Notes: generated by a model not told the origin, from the sequence alone. DNA of 64,000 nt from Prado023 sp963697345 (GCA_963697345.1 CAVONS010000010.1:93983-157982), one strand, 5' to 3'; positions 33,991 to 43,212 are shown, numbered from the stretch's first letter. Made by a program: numbers and translations.

Positions 33991-34695
33991 ATGGCCAAGT
34001 ACCCCCTCGCCCTGCTCCCCGTCGTCACGATCGCCGACGGGCAGGCGCGTCTCGCCCCGCCCGGCTATGGGGCATCCACCGCCAGCGGCACCCCGGCGCA
34101 TTCGATCGCCTCGTGGGTCGGCCAGGGTGCTGCCTGGATCCACGTGATCGACCAGGCCGCGGCTGACGGGGGCCCCGCCAGCCTGCACCACATCGTCCGC
34201 AGCGGCGCCCACCTGCAGTACGCCGGCCATGTCCACGACGAGTCGACCCTGGCCGCCGCACTTGCCACGGGCGCGTCCCGGATCGTGATCGATCCGGGCG
34301 ACCCGACGTGGGCGGGCGCTGCACTGCGCGAGCACGGGGACCGCCTCGCGGTGGGCCTGGACATCCGCGCCGAGGATGTCCACGACGTCGCGATGGCCAT
34401 GGAGCGGGCCGGCTGCCGCAGGTTCGTCGTGTCCGACCAGGCCGAGAGCCACCACTGGCGCCACGGCGACCGGCACCTGCTCGCGGAGTTCTGCTCGGCA
34501 GTCAACGTCCCAGTCATGGCCAGTGGCGGGATCGCGCACCTCAACGACCTGCACGACCTGCACGAGCTGGTTCCGCACGGGCTCGACGGGATCATCATCG
34601 GCGACGCCCTCTACGACGGGGCGTTCACCTACTCCGAGGCGATGGCCGCCGGAGCCGACCGGTTCGACATGTTCTACTGGGGCCCGCCGCAGTAG
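33991..34695 (+). CDS. HisA/PriA-like TIM-barrel protein with altered active site
   Basis: 234 residues. The fold of ProFAR isomerase is recognisable: LLPVVTIADGQARLAPPGYG at the start, GAAWIHVIDQAAADG, AVGLDIRAEDV, VMASGGIAHLNDLHDL and DGIIIGDALYDGAFTYSEAM at the phosphate-binding end. However, the first catalytic Asp (usual AVDVADG or ALDLIDG) is Thr here (VVTIADG), and the usual second-half DGT-type loop is replaced by VSDQAESHHW. The second catalytic Asp appears kept in GLDIRAE. It stands outside any his operon. Probably a paralogue with a different or lost activity. TAGGCT 6 nt before ATG suggests a leaderless transcript. Confidence 0.8.
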   Translation: MAKYPLALLPVVTIADGQARLAPPGYGASTASGTPAHSIASWVGQGAAWIHVIDQAAADGGPASLHHIVRSGAHLQYAGHVHDESTLAAALATGASRIVIDPGDPTWAGAALREHGDRLAVGLDIRAEDVHDVAMAMERAGCRRFVVSDQAESHHWRHGDRHLLAEFCSAVNVPVMASGGIAHLNDLHDLHELVPHGLDGIIIGDALYDGAFTYSEAMAAGADRFDMFYWGPPQ

Positions 34696-34707
34696 GCCGC
34701 TGGGTGC

Positions 34708-35851
34708 CTATCCGGCCCGCGCGATGATCCCCCGAGCCCGGGCGATCAGGTAGTTCACGGCCGCACCGAACTGCGCGAACGCTGGGTTCGTCGTCTGGCC
34801 GGCGCGGTAGCGGAACCAGATCTGCTGTGCGATCACGGCCAACCGGAACAGCCCGAACACCTCGTAGAACTGCCAGCCGACCGCGGGGAGCGTGCAGCCC
34901 GGTCCGCTCGAGGTAGTGCGCGACGATCTCGTCGCGTGTGGGCATGCCCGGCAGGTTCGACGGTTGCCGTCGGAACATCAGGAAGATCGGGGTCGTCGTC
35001 GGCCTGCACCCAGTAGGCCAGCGCCGCGCCGAGGTCCATGAGCGGGTCGCCGACAGTGGCCATCTCCCAGTCCAGGACGGCGCGGACGATGGACAGGTTG
35101 TCGGGGTCGAGGACGAGGTTGTCGAAGCGCCAGTCGCCGTGGATCAGCCTGTCGGCAACATCGGCAGGTTGGTTGTCGGCCAGCCAGCTCATCACGTCCT
35201 CGCCGTCGGGGACATCGTCTGTACGGGCCGCCCGGTAGCGCTGTGACCAGCCCGAGACCTGCCTGGTCACGTAGCCCGGACCCCGCCAGAACGTGTCCAG
35301 CCCACTGGCCCGGATGTCCACCGAGTGCAGGTCGGCCAGTGCGTCGACCATCCCGAGCGCCAAGGTCGTGGGCGGCGCGCGGCTTGAGCTCGATGCCGCG
35401 TGGCAGGTCGCCGCGCAGGATCAGGCCGGGCACGTGAGCCATCACGTAGAACGGCGACCCCAGGATCGACTCGTCGGACTCGTAGCCGACCATCGTGCGG
35501 CACGGCCGGGAACGAGGGCGCGAGCATCCGCTGGATGTCGTACTCGCGGTGCATGTCGTGCGCGCCGGCTGCCTTCTGCCCAGTCGGTGGTCGGCGCAGC
35601 ACGAGGTCACGCCCCGGGTAGCTCAGCATGTAGGTGAGGTTGGAGACGCCACCACCGAACTGCAGGACCTCGGGCAGGTTCCCGTCCGCAAGCTCCGTCC
35701 GGGCGCGAAGCCAGGCATCCAGGGCGACGACGTCGAACGCGTCCTCCTCGCGCACGGGCCCGGCTCCCCGGTCCTCGCGGATCGGGTCGTTGGCGCCCTG
35801 CGGGTCGTGCGCGTCCGGCGGGTCGTCGGGTGTGCCGGCCGCGAGACTCAT
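34708..35851 (-). pseudogene. Aminoglycoside-phosphotransferase-like gene, four frameshifts
   Basis: Reads as an APH/ACAD10-type kinase-fold protein if four frame changes are allowed: near 35500 (SFPAVP / RTMVGYESDESILGSPFYVM), near 35370 (IELKPR / TLALGMVDALADLHSVDI), near 34985 (ADDDPDLPDV / MFRRQPSNLPGMPTRDEI) and near 34893 (ERTGLH / GWQFYEVFGLFRLAVIAQQ). The kinase motifs ADRLIHGDWRFDNLVLD and LDWEMATVGDPLMDLG are intact in the middle segment. ATG overlaps the acyl-CoA dehydrogenase stop (ATGA), the usual pairing for this family. It is either a decayed gene or a patch of sequencing errors. Confidence 0.85.
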
Positions 35852-37077
35852 CGGGGCGCCACCAGGGGCCGTAGCTCGAGTCGCGCCACGTCGCGCAGGT
35901 GGACCTCGTCAGGGCCGTCGGCCAGCCGCAGCGAGCGCAGGCCCGCCCACATCATGGCCAGCGGCGTGTCGTCACTGACCCCCGCACCGCCGTGCACCTG
36001 GATCGCGCGATCGACGACCTCGAGGGCCATCCGCGGGGCCACGACCTTGATGGCGGCGATCTCCTTGCGCGCCCCCTTGGCTCCGACCGTGTCGATCATC
36101 CAGGCCGCCTTGAGCGTGAGCAGGCGGGCCTGCTCGATCGCGATCCGCGACTCGGCGATCCACTCCTGCACCACACCCTGGCGGGCAAGCGGCTTGCCGA
36201 ACGCCACCCGTTCGATCGAGCGGCGGCACATCAGGTCCAGCGCCCGCTCGGCCATACCGATGGCGCGCATGCAGTGATGGATGCGCCCCGGGCCCAGCCG
36301 CGCCTGGGCGATCGCGAAGCCGGAACCCTGCGCGCCGAGCAGGTTCGTCACGGGCACGCGCACGTCGGTGAAGGTGATCTCCGCGTGGCCGTGCTGGTCG
36401 TGGTAGCCGAACACCGGCACGCTGCGCACGATCTGCACGCCCGGGGTGTCCATCGGGACCAGGACCATGGACTGCTGGTGGTACACGTCGGCCTGCGGGT
36501 CGGTCTTGCCCATGACGACCAGGACGCGGCAGCGCGGGTCGTTGGCCCCGGTGCTCCACCACTTGCGGCCGTTGATCACGTAGTCGTCGCCGTCGCGCAC
36601 GATGCTGGTGGCGATGTTGCGGGCATCGCTGCTGGCGACCTCGGGCTCGGTCATCGAGAACGCCGAGCGGATCTCCCCGGCCAGCAGCGGGTCGAGCCAC
36701 TGCTCCTTCTGCTCGGGCGTGCCGAACATGTGCAGGATCTCCATGTTCCCGGTGTCCGGGGCGGAGCAGTTCAGGGCCTCCGGGGCGATCTCCGGCGACC
36801 AGCCGGACAGCTCGGCCAGGGGCGCGTAGTCCAGGACCGACAGCCCGTGGGCGGGGTCGGTGCTCTCGGGCAGGAACAGGTTCCAGAGTCCCGCGCCGCG
36901 CGCGCGCGGCCCTTGAGCTCCTCGACCACCGGCGGGCAGCTCGTGCGGCCGGCCCGCTGCGGCCAGGGCACGACGCTGCTCGGCGTACACGGGCTCGGCG
37001 GGGAGCACCTCGTCGGTCATGAAGGAGCGCAGGGTGCCCAGGTACTGCTCAGCGCGTGGGCTGTGCTGGAAGTCCAT
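35848..37077 (-). CDS. Acyl-CoA dehydrogenase, ACAD10/11-like
   Basis: 409 residues from MDFQHSPRAEQYLGTLRSFM after GGAG. FAD enzyme that oxidises acyl-CoA; FSMTEPEVASSDARNI is the flavin/substrate signature, and IQVHGGAGVSDDTPLAMMWA the C-terminal one. The long N-terminus and pairing with an APH-like kinase gene fit the ACAD10/11 group, which in mitochondria acts on 4-hydroxyacyl-CoA. Between about 36895 and 36935 the protein reads PAGGRGAQGPRARGAG, while a neighbouring frame reads PPVVEELKGRARA, the expected helix. Two compensating indels therefore scramble ~13 residues. Confidence 0.85.
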   Translation of the reverse strand: MDFQHSPRAEQYLGTLRSFMTDEVLPAEPVYAEQRRALAAAGRPHELPAGGRGAQGPRARGAGLWNLFLPESTDPAHGLSVLDYAPLAELSGWSPEIAPEALNCSAPDTGNMEILHMFGTPEQKEQWLDPLLAGEIRSAFSMTEPEVASSDARNIATSIVRDGDDYVINGRKWWSTGANDPRCRVLVVMGKTDPQADVYHQQSMVLVPMDTPGVQIVRSVPVFGYHDQHGHAEITFTDVRVPVTNLLGAQGSGFAIAQARLGPGRIHHCMRAIGMAERALDLMCRRSIERVAFGKPLARQGVVQEWIAESRIAIEQARLLTLKAAWMIDTVGAKGARKEIAAIKVVAPRMALEVVDRAIQVHGGAGVSDDTPLAMMWAGLRSLRLADGPDEVHLRDVARLELRPLVAPR

Positions 37078-37340
37078 CGCTTCTCCGTCCCAGAGGGGCC
37101 GCGCAGGGCCTTGGTGCGTCCGGCGCAGCCCGGTTCGTGGTGATGCTGGCCATCGTCCCACTCGGCGTCGGGGCTCCTCACGTCGGCTGTCGGCCCGGGT
37201 CGTACGGGCCGTGCCTCGGGCTAGTGTGCGGTCATGACCATGCCTGCCCATCACACCCCTGGCCGTTGTCCCCGCAGAGGGCAGACTGGGTCACGGGCTC
37301 TCGGCCCATCCCGGGGTCGGCTCATTCGCCGGGACGCAGC

Positions 37341-38108
37341 ATGACGAGGGATCTCACCGACCAGGTGGCGCTGGTGACCGGCGGGGCCGCGGGGATCGGC
37401 GCGGGCATCTGCCGGATGCTGGCTGCCTCAGGTGCGCGCGTCATGGTGGCCGACATCGACGCCGGCGGTGCGGCCGCCCTGGCCGATGAGCTGGGTGGAC
37501 GGGCCCTTGCCTGCGACGTGAGCTCGTGGGATCACATGGCTGCCGCTGTGGAGGCGACCGTGTCCGCGTTCGGCCGCCTCGACGTCCTGGTACTCAACGC
37601 CGGCATCGACAGCGGCTTCACCCTCGAGCAGTTCGACCTGTCGGCCTACCGCCGGGCGATGGGCGTGAACCTCGACGGCGTCGTCTTCGGGCTGGCTGCG
37701 GGGCTTCCCGCGCTGCGCGCCGATGGCGGTGGCCGGGTCGTGGTGCTCGCCAGCCTCGCAGGCCTCGCGCCCGTGCCCCCGGATCCGATCTACGCCGCGA
37801 ACAAGGCGGCCGTGGTCAACCTCGTGCGCTCGGTGGCGCCGGGGTTGGCCGCCCAGGGCGTGATCGTCAACGCCGTGTGCCCCAGCTACACCGACACCGC
37901 GATCCTCGACCCGTGGCGCGCGATGCTCGCTTCGATCGACTGGCCGGTGATGTCGGTCGAGGACGTGGTCGGGGCGGTGGCGACGGTGCTGGACTCGGAT
38001 GCGGCGGGCGAGGCGTGGCTGGTCCAGTACGGCAGGCCCGCGCATCCCTACCGCTTCGCGGGCATACCGGGTCCGGCGCGGGAGTCGGGTATGTCGGCGG
38101 ACGCCTGA
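37341..38108 (+). CDS. Short-chain dehydrogenase/reductase
   Basis: 255 residues from MTRDLTDQVALVTGGAAGIG. Classical SDR: cofactor loop TGGAAGIGAG, NAG motif LVLNAGID, catalytic Ser in LASLAG and YAANK (YxxxK). The acidic residue after strand 2 (VADIDAGG) favours NAD(H). Divergent from the acyl-CoA dehydrogenase gene and probably part of the same fatty-acid or alcohol pathway; substrate unknown. Confidence 0.9.
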   Translation: MTRDLTDQVALVTGGAAGIGAGICRMLAASGARVMVADIDAGGAAALADELGGRALACDVSSWDHMAAAVEATVSAFGRLDVLVLNAGIDSGFTLEQFDLSAYRRAMGVNLDGVVFGLAAGLPALRADGGGRVVVLASLAGLAPVPPDPIYAANKAAVVNLVRSVAPGLAAQGVIVNAVCPSYTDTAILDPWRAMLASIDWPVMSVEDVVGAVATVLDSDAAGEAWLVQYGRPAHPYRFAGIPGPARESGMSADA

Positions 38109-38217
38109 CCCGGCCCCGTACCCGGATCGACTCCGGCCGAGACGGCCACGGGGCGCGGCGAGCGCCATGTCCGATTCCTGCCAGCGCGGATCCGCGCGGT
38201 CGGGGCAGGATGCGGCC

Positions 38218-40437
38218 ATGGACCTGGACCACGAACGCTGCTATCGCGCCGTGTCCAGCCGCGATCCCAGATTCGACGGTGCGTTCTACACGGCCGTGCG
38301 GACCACCGGCATCTACTGCCGGCCCAGCTGCCCGGCGATGACCCCCAAGCCCACCAACGTCACCTTCTACCGCACGGCCGCGGCTGCACAGCGGGAGGGC
38401 TTCCGCGCCTGTCGCAGGTGCCGCCCCGACGCCACACCCGGGTCCTCGGAGTGGAACCTTCGCGGCGACCTCGTCGGTCGGGTGATGCGGATGGTGGCCG
38501 ATGGTGCGGTCGAGCGGATGGGGGTCTCCGGGGTTGCGGCATCGCTGGGCTACAGCGAGCGGCACGTGAACCGCGTCGTGACCGAGGAGTTGGGCGCGGG
38601 GTTGTTGGCCATTGCGCGGACCCAGCGCGCCCATACCGCCCGGATCCTGCTGGAGAGCACTGACCTGCCGGCTGCCGAGGTGGCGTGGGCCGCTGGATTC
38701 GGCAGCGTGCGGTCGTTCAACGACACGATGGCAACGGTCTATGGCGAGTCGCCGACGGCCGTGCGGCGTCGGCGGCCCGGGGGCGCAGATTCGCCACGTG
38801 CCGGCCATCCGACATCGCGGCATCGAGGTGACCACCGATCTTCGGCCGACTCCGAGGGCGGGTCGGCGGCTGCCGAGCGCGTGGGGCCGCATGCCCCCAT
38901 CCGGGTGCGGTTGGCCACTCGGCAACCCTTCGACGCCGCAGCGCTGCTGGCCTTCCTCGGCGAGCGCGCCGTGCACGGGCTCGAAGCCTGGGACGGCCAG
39001 ACCTACCGGCGCTCGCTGGCCCTTCCCCACGGTCACGCAACCGTGGGGTGCACGCCCACGCCGGGCGGGGTGCTGGCGGAGTTCCGGCTCGCCGACCTGC
39101 GGGATCTTGCTCCCGCTGTCGCGCGAGTACGGCGGTTGCTCGACCTCGACGCCGATCCCGTGGCGGTTGCCGACGTGCTGGGCGCCGACCCGATGCTCAG
39201 CCCGCTGGTTGCCGCCCGGCCGGGGCTGCGGATGGCCGGCAGCGTCGATCCGCACGAGATCGTGGTGCGCGCGATCGTGGGACAGCAGGTGAGTGTGGCT
39301 GGGGCGCGGACGGTGGTCGGACGCTTCGTCGCGGGCTTCGGTGAGGCACTGGGCTTCGAGGATCCGGAGCTGACCCACGTGTTCCCGAGTGCGGCTCGGT
39401 TGGGCGAGGTCGACCCCGCCACGATGTCGATGCCACGGGCTCGCGGCGCAGCCCTCGTCGGCGTGTGCCAGGCGCTGGACGCCGGCACCGTGGTGCTGGA
39501 CCCCGGCGTCGATCGTGCGGGCTTGGACGCTGACCTGCAGGCCCTGCGCGGGATCGGCCCGTGGACTGCGGCCTACGTCCTGATGCGCGGCTTGGGTGAC
39601 CCCGACGTCATGCTGGCCGGAGACCTCGGCGTCCGGCACGCCGTTGCCGCACTCGGTGGCGACGATCGCGTGCGAGCCATCGAACTGCGCGCGCACGCGT
39701 GGCGGCCGTGGCGTTCCTACGCGGTCGGCCACCTCTGGGCCAGCCTTGCCCACCCCCACCCCACCCCCACCGCCAGCCGCCGGTCGCAGCGCGGTCGCCG
39801 GTCGCCCCGACCCTGCCACGTCCCCAGCCGCAAGGAGCCCCCGATGAGCACTGACAACGAACCGCCGACGGCCCATCGGGTCGTTGAGAGCCCGATCGGC
39901 CCGCTCGAGCTGTGGGCGGGCCCCTCGGGGCTCCGTGCCGTGCTGTGGCCCGGTGAGGACGGCTCCCGGGTGGAGCGGTCGCTGGGGTCGGCCGCGGGGG
40001 TCGAGCTCGGGGGCGGGCCGGGTGCTGCGCGTGCGCACGACCCAGTGGCCGAGGCCCACCTGGATCGAGCTGAGGCCCAGCTCGCCGAGTACTTCAGGGG
40101 GACCCGTCGCGAGTTCGACCTGGACCTCGACCCGGAGGGCACGACGTTCCAACGCAGCGCGTGGCAGGTCCTGCGCACCATCCCGTACGGCGCGACGTTG
40201 AGCTACGGGCAGCAGGCCGCAGCGCTGGGTGATCCTGCGAAGGCCCGTGCCGTGGGGGCGGCCAACGGCCGGAACCCACTGTCCATCGTCGTGCCGTGCC
40301 ACCGGGTCGTGGCCTCGGGCGGAGCGCTCACGGGTTTCGCGGGTGGGCTGGACACGAAGGCCTGGCTGCTGGACCACGAGCACCGGGTCGTGGCGGGGGA
40401 GCAGGCGGGTGAACTTCGCGCCCGTTCTGGTCGATAG
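38218..40437 (+). CDS. Fused Ada-AlkA-Ogt DNA alkylation repair protein
   Basis: 739 residues, one uninterrupted frame with three repair units. Residues 1-~85: Ada N-terminal zinc domain with C34, C38, C65 and C68 (spacing as in E. coli Ada), the first being the methyl-phosphotriester acceptor. ~85-190: AraC-type HTH. ~215-510: AlkA-type glycosylase with LRGIGPWTAAYVLMRG and catalytic Asp D469 in MLAGDLGV. ~543-739: O6-methylguanine methyltransferase with the PCHRV Cys C694. An internal ATG at 39844 (residue 543) has AAGGAG before it and could give free Ogt. In M. tuberculosis the Ada-AlkA fusion and ogt are separate adjacent genes. The last ~9 codons lie inside a REP-like repeat. Confidence 0.93.
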   Translation: MDLDHERCYRAVSSRDPRFDGAFYTAVRTTGIYCRPSCPAMTPKPTNVTFYRTAAAAQREGFRACRRCRPDATPGSSEWNLRGDLVGRVMRMVADGAVERMGVSGVAASLGYSERHVNRVVTEELGAGLLAIARTQRAHTARILLESTDLPAAEVAWAAGFGSVRSFNDTMATVYGESPTAVRRRRPGGADSPRAGHPTSRHRGDHRSSADSEGGSAAAERVGPHAPIRVRLATRQPFDAAALLAFLGERAVHGLEAWDGQTYRRSLALPHGHATVGCTPTPGGVLAEFRLADLRDLAPAVARVRRLLDLDADPVAVADVLGADPMLSPLVAARPGLRMAGSVDPHEIVVRAIVGQQVSVAGARTVVGRFVAGFGEALGFEDPELTHVFPSAARLGEVDPATMSMPRARGAALVGVCQALDAGTVVLDPGVDRAGLDADLQALRGIGPWTAAYVLMRGLGDPDVMLAGDLGVRHAVAALGGDDRVRAIELRAHAWRPWRSYAVGHLWASLAHPHPTPTASRRSQRGRRSPRPCHVPSRKEPPMSTDNEPPTAHRVVESPIGPLELWAGPSGLRAVLWPGEDGSRVERSLGSAAGVELGGGPGAARAHDPVAEAHLDRAEAQLAEYFRGTRREFDLDLDPEGTTFQRSAWQVLRTIPYGATLSYGQQAAALGDPAKARAVGAANGRNPLSIVVPCHRVVASGGALTGFAGGLDTKAWLLDHEHRVVAGEQAGELRARSGR

Positions 40438-40589
40438 GGGGGTGCTGGGCGCGGCCCGGCGTGGACTTCGCGCTTGTTCGGGTTGAACCCGAGCCTCCGC
40501 GGGCGTCTCTATCAACCGGAACCAGCGCTAAGTCGCTCGGTGACGGGTTGAGGAACCCCGGGATCGACCACAACCACCGCGAAGTCGCG
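40411..40589. repeat. REP-like intergenic repeat cluster, site 2
   Basis: Four diverged copies of the unit seen at 24 kb: 40411-40437 and 40463-40488 in one orientation, 40509-40535 and 40562-40589 in the other. Together they form a nested inverted structure between two convergent genes. The first copy supplies the final codons and stop of the Ada-AlkA-Ogt gene. Confidence 0.85.
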
Positions 40590-40595
40590 CCGCGG

Positions 40596-40871
40596 TCAGC
40601 GCTCGGCGACCCGCCAGGCGGTCAGCCCTGAGCCGACCAGCGACCCGAGCCCGGCGGACGCACATCCACCTGAGGACCCGCAGCTCGAGCAGCCCTCGGT
40701 GCTGCAGGCATCGGCGAACACGAGCACCCGTCGGATCCGGCCTGTCGCGGCGAGGGCAGCGAGCGCTGCCTCGGCCATGTCGCGGGTCGTCCCAGTCCGG
40801 CGCGCCACCTCCGTCGTGGAGCCGGCCCCGTCGGCCACGGCGGCCAGGACGCTGGTCAGGCTGGCGCTCAC
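40596..40871 (-). CDS. feoC: FeoC-like protein with Cys cluster
   Basis: 91 residues, GTG start overlapping the feoB stop (GTGA). A small winged-helix part (TSVLAAVADGAGSTTEVARR) is followed by a Cys cluster CSTEGCSSCGSSGGC, as in FeoC, where it can hold an Fe-S cluster that may sense oxygen or iron and modulate FeoB. Assignment rests on position and Cys pattern. Confidence 0.75.
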   Translation of the reverse strand: MSASLTSVLAAVADGAGSTTEVARRTGTTRDMAEAALAALAATGRIRRVLVFADACSTEGCSSCGSSGGCASAGLGSLVGSGLTAWRVAER

Positions 40872-42856
40872 AGGGCCGAGCCGATCTGGAACACGGCCAC
40901 GGCCAGCAGCCAGGCCATCGCGAGCTGCATCACGACGCCGGCGGCCGTCCAGCGGCCGCCGATCTGCCGGCGCTGTGTGGCCAGCGTGGCCACGCAGGGG
41001 GTGTAGGCCAACAGGAACACCAGGAACGCGGCGGCGGCAGCCTGCGGGTGCCCTCCCGAGCTGGCCACGAAGTCCGCGTACACGCCGGAGCTCAGGTCGG
41101 TCCCAGCCGGGTAGGTCTGTGCCCACGAGGAGATCACGGCCTCCTTGGCGACGAAGCCGACGATGAGTGCGCCGATGGCGTGCCAGTCTGCGAAGCCCGT
41201 CGGCAGGAACAGGACGCTGACCTGGTCGGCGATCCACGCGTACAGGCTGTCGGCGACCGGGACCTCGCCCAGTGCCCAGCTCGTGCCCGGGGCGGGGATG
41301 ATCCCGAGCGCCCAGACGACGGCGACAGTGGCCACGATGATGCCGGAGGCGGTCTGCAGGAACCCGCGCAGACGCATCCACGTGGCCGCGCCGAGCAGGC
41401 GCAGCGCTGGGCGCTGGTAGGGCGGCAGGTCGAGCATGAGCGGGTCGGAGCCCATCGTGCGGATCAGGGTCGCGCGCAGGAGCAGGCCGCCGAGGACCAC
41501 CAACAGGATGCTCGTGAGGTACATCGCGAAGACGACCGTGCCGGCGTTCGCCGGGAAGAACGTGGCGGCCACCATGACGTAGACGGTCAGCCGCGCCGAG
41601 CATGACGTGAACGGGACGAGCAGGGCCGTGAGGAGCCGATGGCGGGCGTCGGGCAGGACCCGGACGGCCGAGATCGCGGGCACGTTGCACCCGAAGCCGA
41701 CGACCAGCGGCAGGAACGCCCGGCCGGGCAGCCCCAGGCGCCCCATGAGGCGATCGGTCACGACGGCCGCGCGGGCCATGTAGCCCGAGTCCTCCATCAG
41801 GGCCAGAAGGGCGAACATGATCGCCATCAGCGGGATGAACGTCAGGAGCATCCCGACCCCGGCGATCAGCCCGTCGACGATGAACCCCTCGATCAGGCTG
41901 CCGCCCAGGCCGACGGCGCCCAGGATCGCGGTGGCGGCCGTCGTGACGGGCCCACTGAAGAACGTGTCGAGGGCATCCTGCAGCGGCGCTGCCACCGTCG
42001 TGGTCAGGGCGAACACGGCCCACATCACGCCGAGGAAGATCAGGGGACCGAGAACCGGCGCTGTGACCCAGCGGTCGATCCGGTCAGACCAGCTGCGGTG
42101 GTCCTCGTGCGTGCGGGTTGTGGACTCGTCCGTGGTCGTCGTGACCCACGTGAACACGGCCTCGGCGTGAGCGAGGTCGTCGTCGGGATCGAGACTCGCC
42201 GCGACCTCGCCGATCGCGGTCGGGGTGCACGCCGCGCAGTCCGCAGGGCAGTCCACCTGGCACGCGCCGACCGTCGCCGGAACCAGCGAGAGGGGGTGGA
42301 CGGCTGGTGCGTCCAAGGCGCGGGCGACCGCCTGGGCCAGCGCGTGCACGTCGCGGCGGCGAGGGTCGATCCGGACCACCTCCACGCCCAGCCGCTGGCC
42401 CAGTGCTGCGGTGTCCACGGTCACGCCGCGGCGGGCAGCGACGTCGGTCATCGTCAGGGCGACCACGACCGGGACGGTCAGCTCGCGGACATGGGCCGCC
42501 AGCACCAGGGAGCGCCCCAGGTGTGCCGCGTCGCAGACGACGATGACGGTGTCGACCGCCCCGCCGCCGTGCAGCAGCTCGGCAGTCAGGGCCTCGTCCG
42601 GTGACATGGGGTCCAGCGAGTAGGCGCCCGGAAGATCCGTGAGCGAGACCTCGCCGAACGTCGGATCCGTCCAGCGTCCGGTGCCCACCTCGACGCTCGT
42701 GCCCGGGTAGTTGCCCACCGCACGCCCTGCGCCGGTCAGCGCGTTGAACAGGCTGGACTTCCCCGAGTTGGGGCTGCCGACGAGGGCGACGCTGCGGGCG
42801 CCGGGGCTTGCCGGAGTTCCGGGCGCCTCATGGCAACTGGCCGTCGAATCAGCCAT
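40868..42856 (-). CDS. feoB: Ferrous iron transporter FeoB
   Basis: 662 residues; E. coli FeoB is 773. N-terminal G domain: GSPNSGKSS (G1), DLPGAYSL (G3) and TMTD (G4, Thr instead of the common Asn). A Cys-rich insert CQVDCPADCAAC lies at ~205-220. The membrane part has the Gate motifs around GFGCNVPAISAVRVL and FTSCSARLTVYVMV, with ten or so segments. Overlaps feoA by 8 bp and feoC by 3 bp. Imports Fe2+ with GTP hydrolysis. Confidence 0.95.
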   Translation of the reverse strand: MADSTASCHEAPGTPASPGARSVALVGSPNSGKSSLFNALTGAGRAVGNYPGTSVEVGTGRWTDPTFGEVSLTDLPGAYSLDPMSPDEALTAELLHGGGAVDTVIVVCDAAHLGRSLVLAAHVRELTVPVVVALTMTDVAARRGVTVDTAALGQRLGVEVVRIDPRRRDVHALAQAVARALDAPAVHPLSLVPATVGACQVDCPADCAACTPTAIGEVAASLDPDDDLAHAEAVFTWVTTTTDESTTRTHEDHRSWSDRIDRWVTAPVLGPLIFLGVMWAVFALTTTVAAPLQDALDTFFSGPVTTAATAILGAVGLGGSLIEGFIVDGLIAGVGMLLTFIPLMAIMFALLALMEDSGYMARAAVVTDRLMGRLGLPGRAFLPLVVGFGCNVPAISAVRVLPDARHRLLTALLVPFTSCSARLTVYVMVAATFFPANAGTVVFAMYLTSILLVVLGGLLLRATLIRTMGSDPLMLDLPPYQRPALRLLGAATWMRLRGFLQTASGIIVATVAVVWALGIIPAPGTSWALGEVPVADSLYAWIADQVSVLFLPTGFADWHAIGALIVGFVAKEAVISSWAQTYPAGTDLSSGVYADFVASSGGHPQAAAAAFLVFLLAYTPCVATLATQRRQIGGRWTAAGVVMQLAMAWLLAVAVFQIGSAL

Positions 42857-43088
42857 GGGCGGGCACCTGGTCGGTCACCTCGACGGCCGCGAGGATGGCC
42901 TGTGACACCGCGAGCCGGTCGTCGCCGATCGCCACGATCGCTCCTCGTCCGCTGGTCCGCGACACGATCCGCAGCCGCGCCCCGGGCCGGATGCCCAGTT
43001 CCGCCAGGCGTCGGGAGACCGCGGCGCTGCCGGCATGGGCGCAGACCACGGTCAGCGCCGGCCCTGCGTCGGCGGATCCGAGATTCAT
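42849..43088 (-). CDS. feoA: FeoA-family SH3-like protein
   Basis: 79 residues from MNLGSADAGPALTVVCAHAG; an ATG at 43127 is possible but would place the regulatory palindrome inside the gene. SRRLAELGIRPGARLRIVSR and GAIVAIGDDRLAVSQAILAAV are the usual FeoA beta-barrel strands. Required for FeoB function in enterobacteria. First gene of feoABC. Confidence 0.9.
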   Translation of the reverse strand: MNLGSADAGPALTVVCAHAGSAAVSRRLAELGIRPGARLRIVSRTSGRGAIVAIGDDRLAVSQAILAAVEVTDQVPAHG

Positions 43089-43109
43089 GGTGGCAAGGGT
43101 ACCCTGAAC

Positions 43110-43128
43110 TAAGGGTTGCCTTACCACG
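43110..43128. promoter_or_regulatory. DtxR/IdeR-like iron box upstream of feoA
   Basis: TAAGGGTTGCCTTACCACG matches the DtxR/IdeR consensus TWAGGTTAGSCTAACCTWA at 13 of 19 positions, 22 bp before the feoA ATG. Iron-bound IdeR would repress feoABC here. Match counted by eye. Confidence 0.6.
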
Positions 43129-43212
43129 GACCTTGGTCCTCCATCGGGTGGCTGAGGTCCCGAGCTGGGCCTGGGTGCTGTGCGCGCGGCGCCGACTCCT
43201 CGACCCGGCTGC

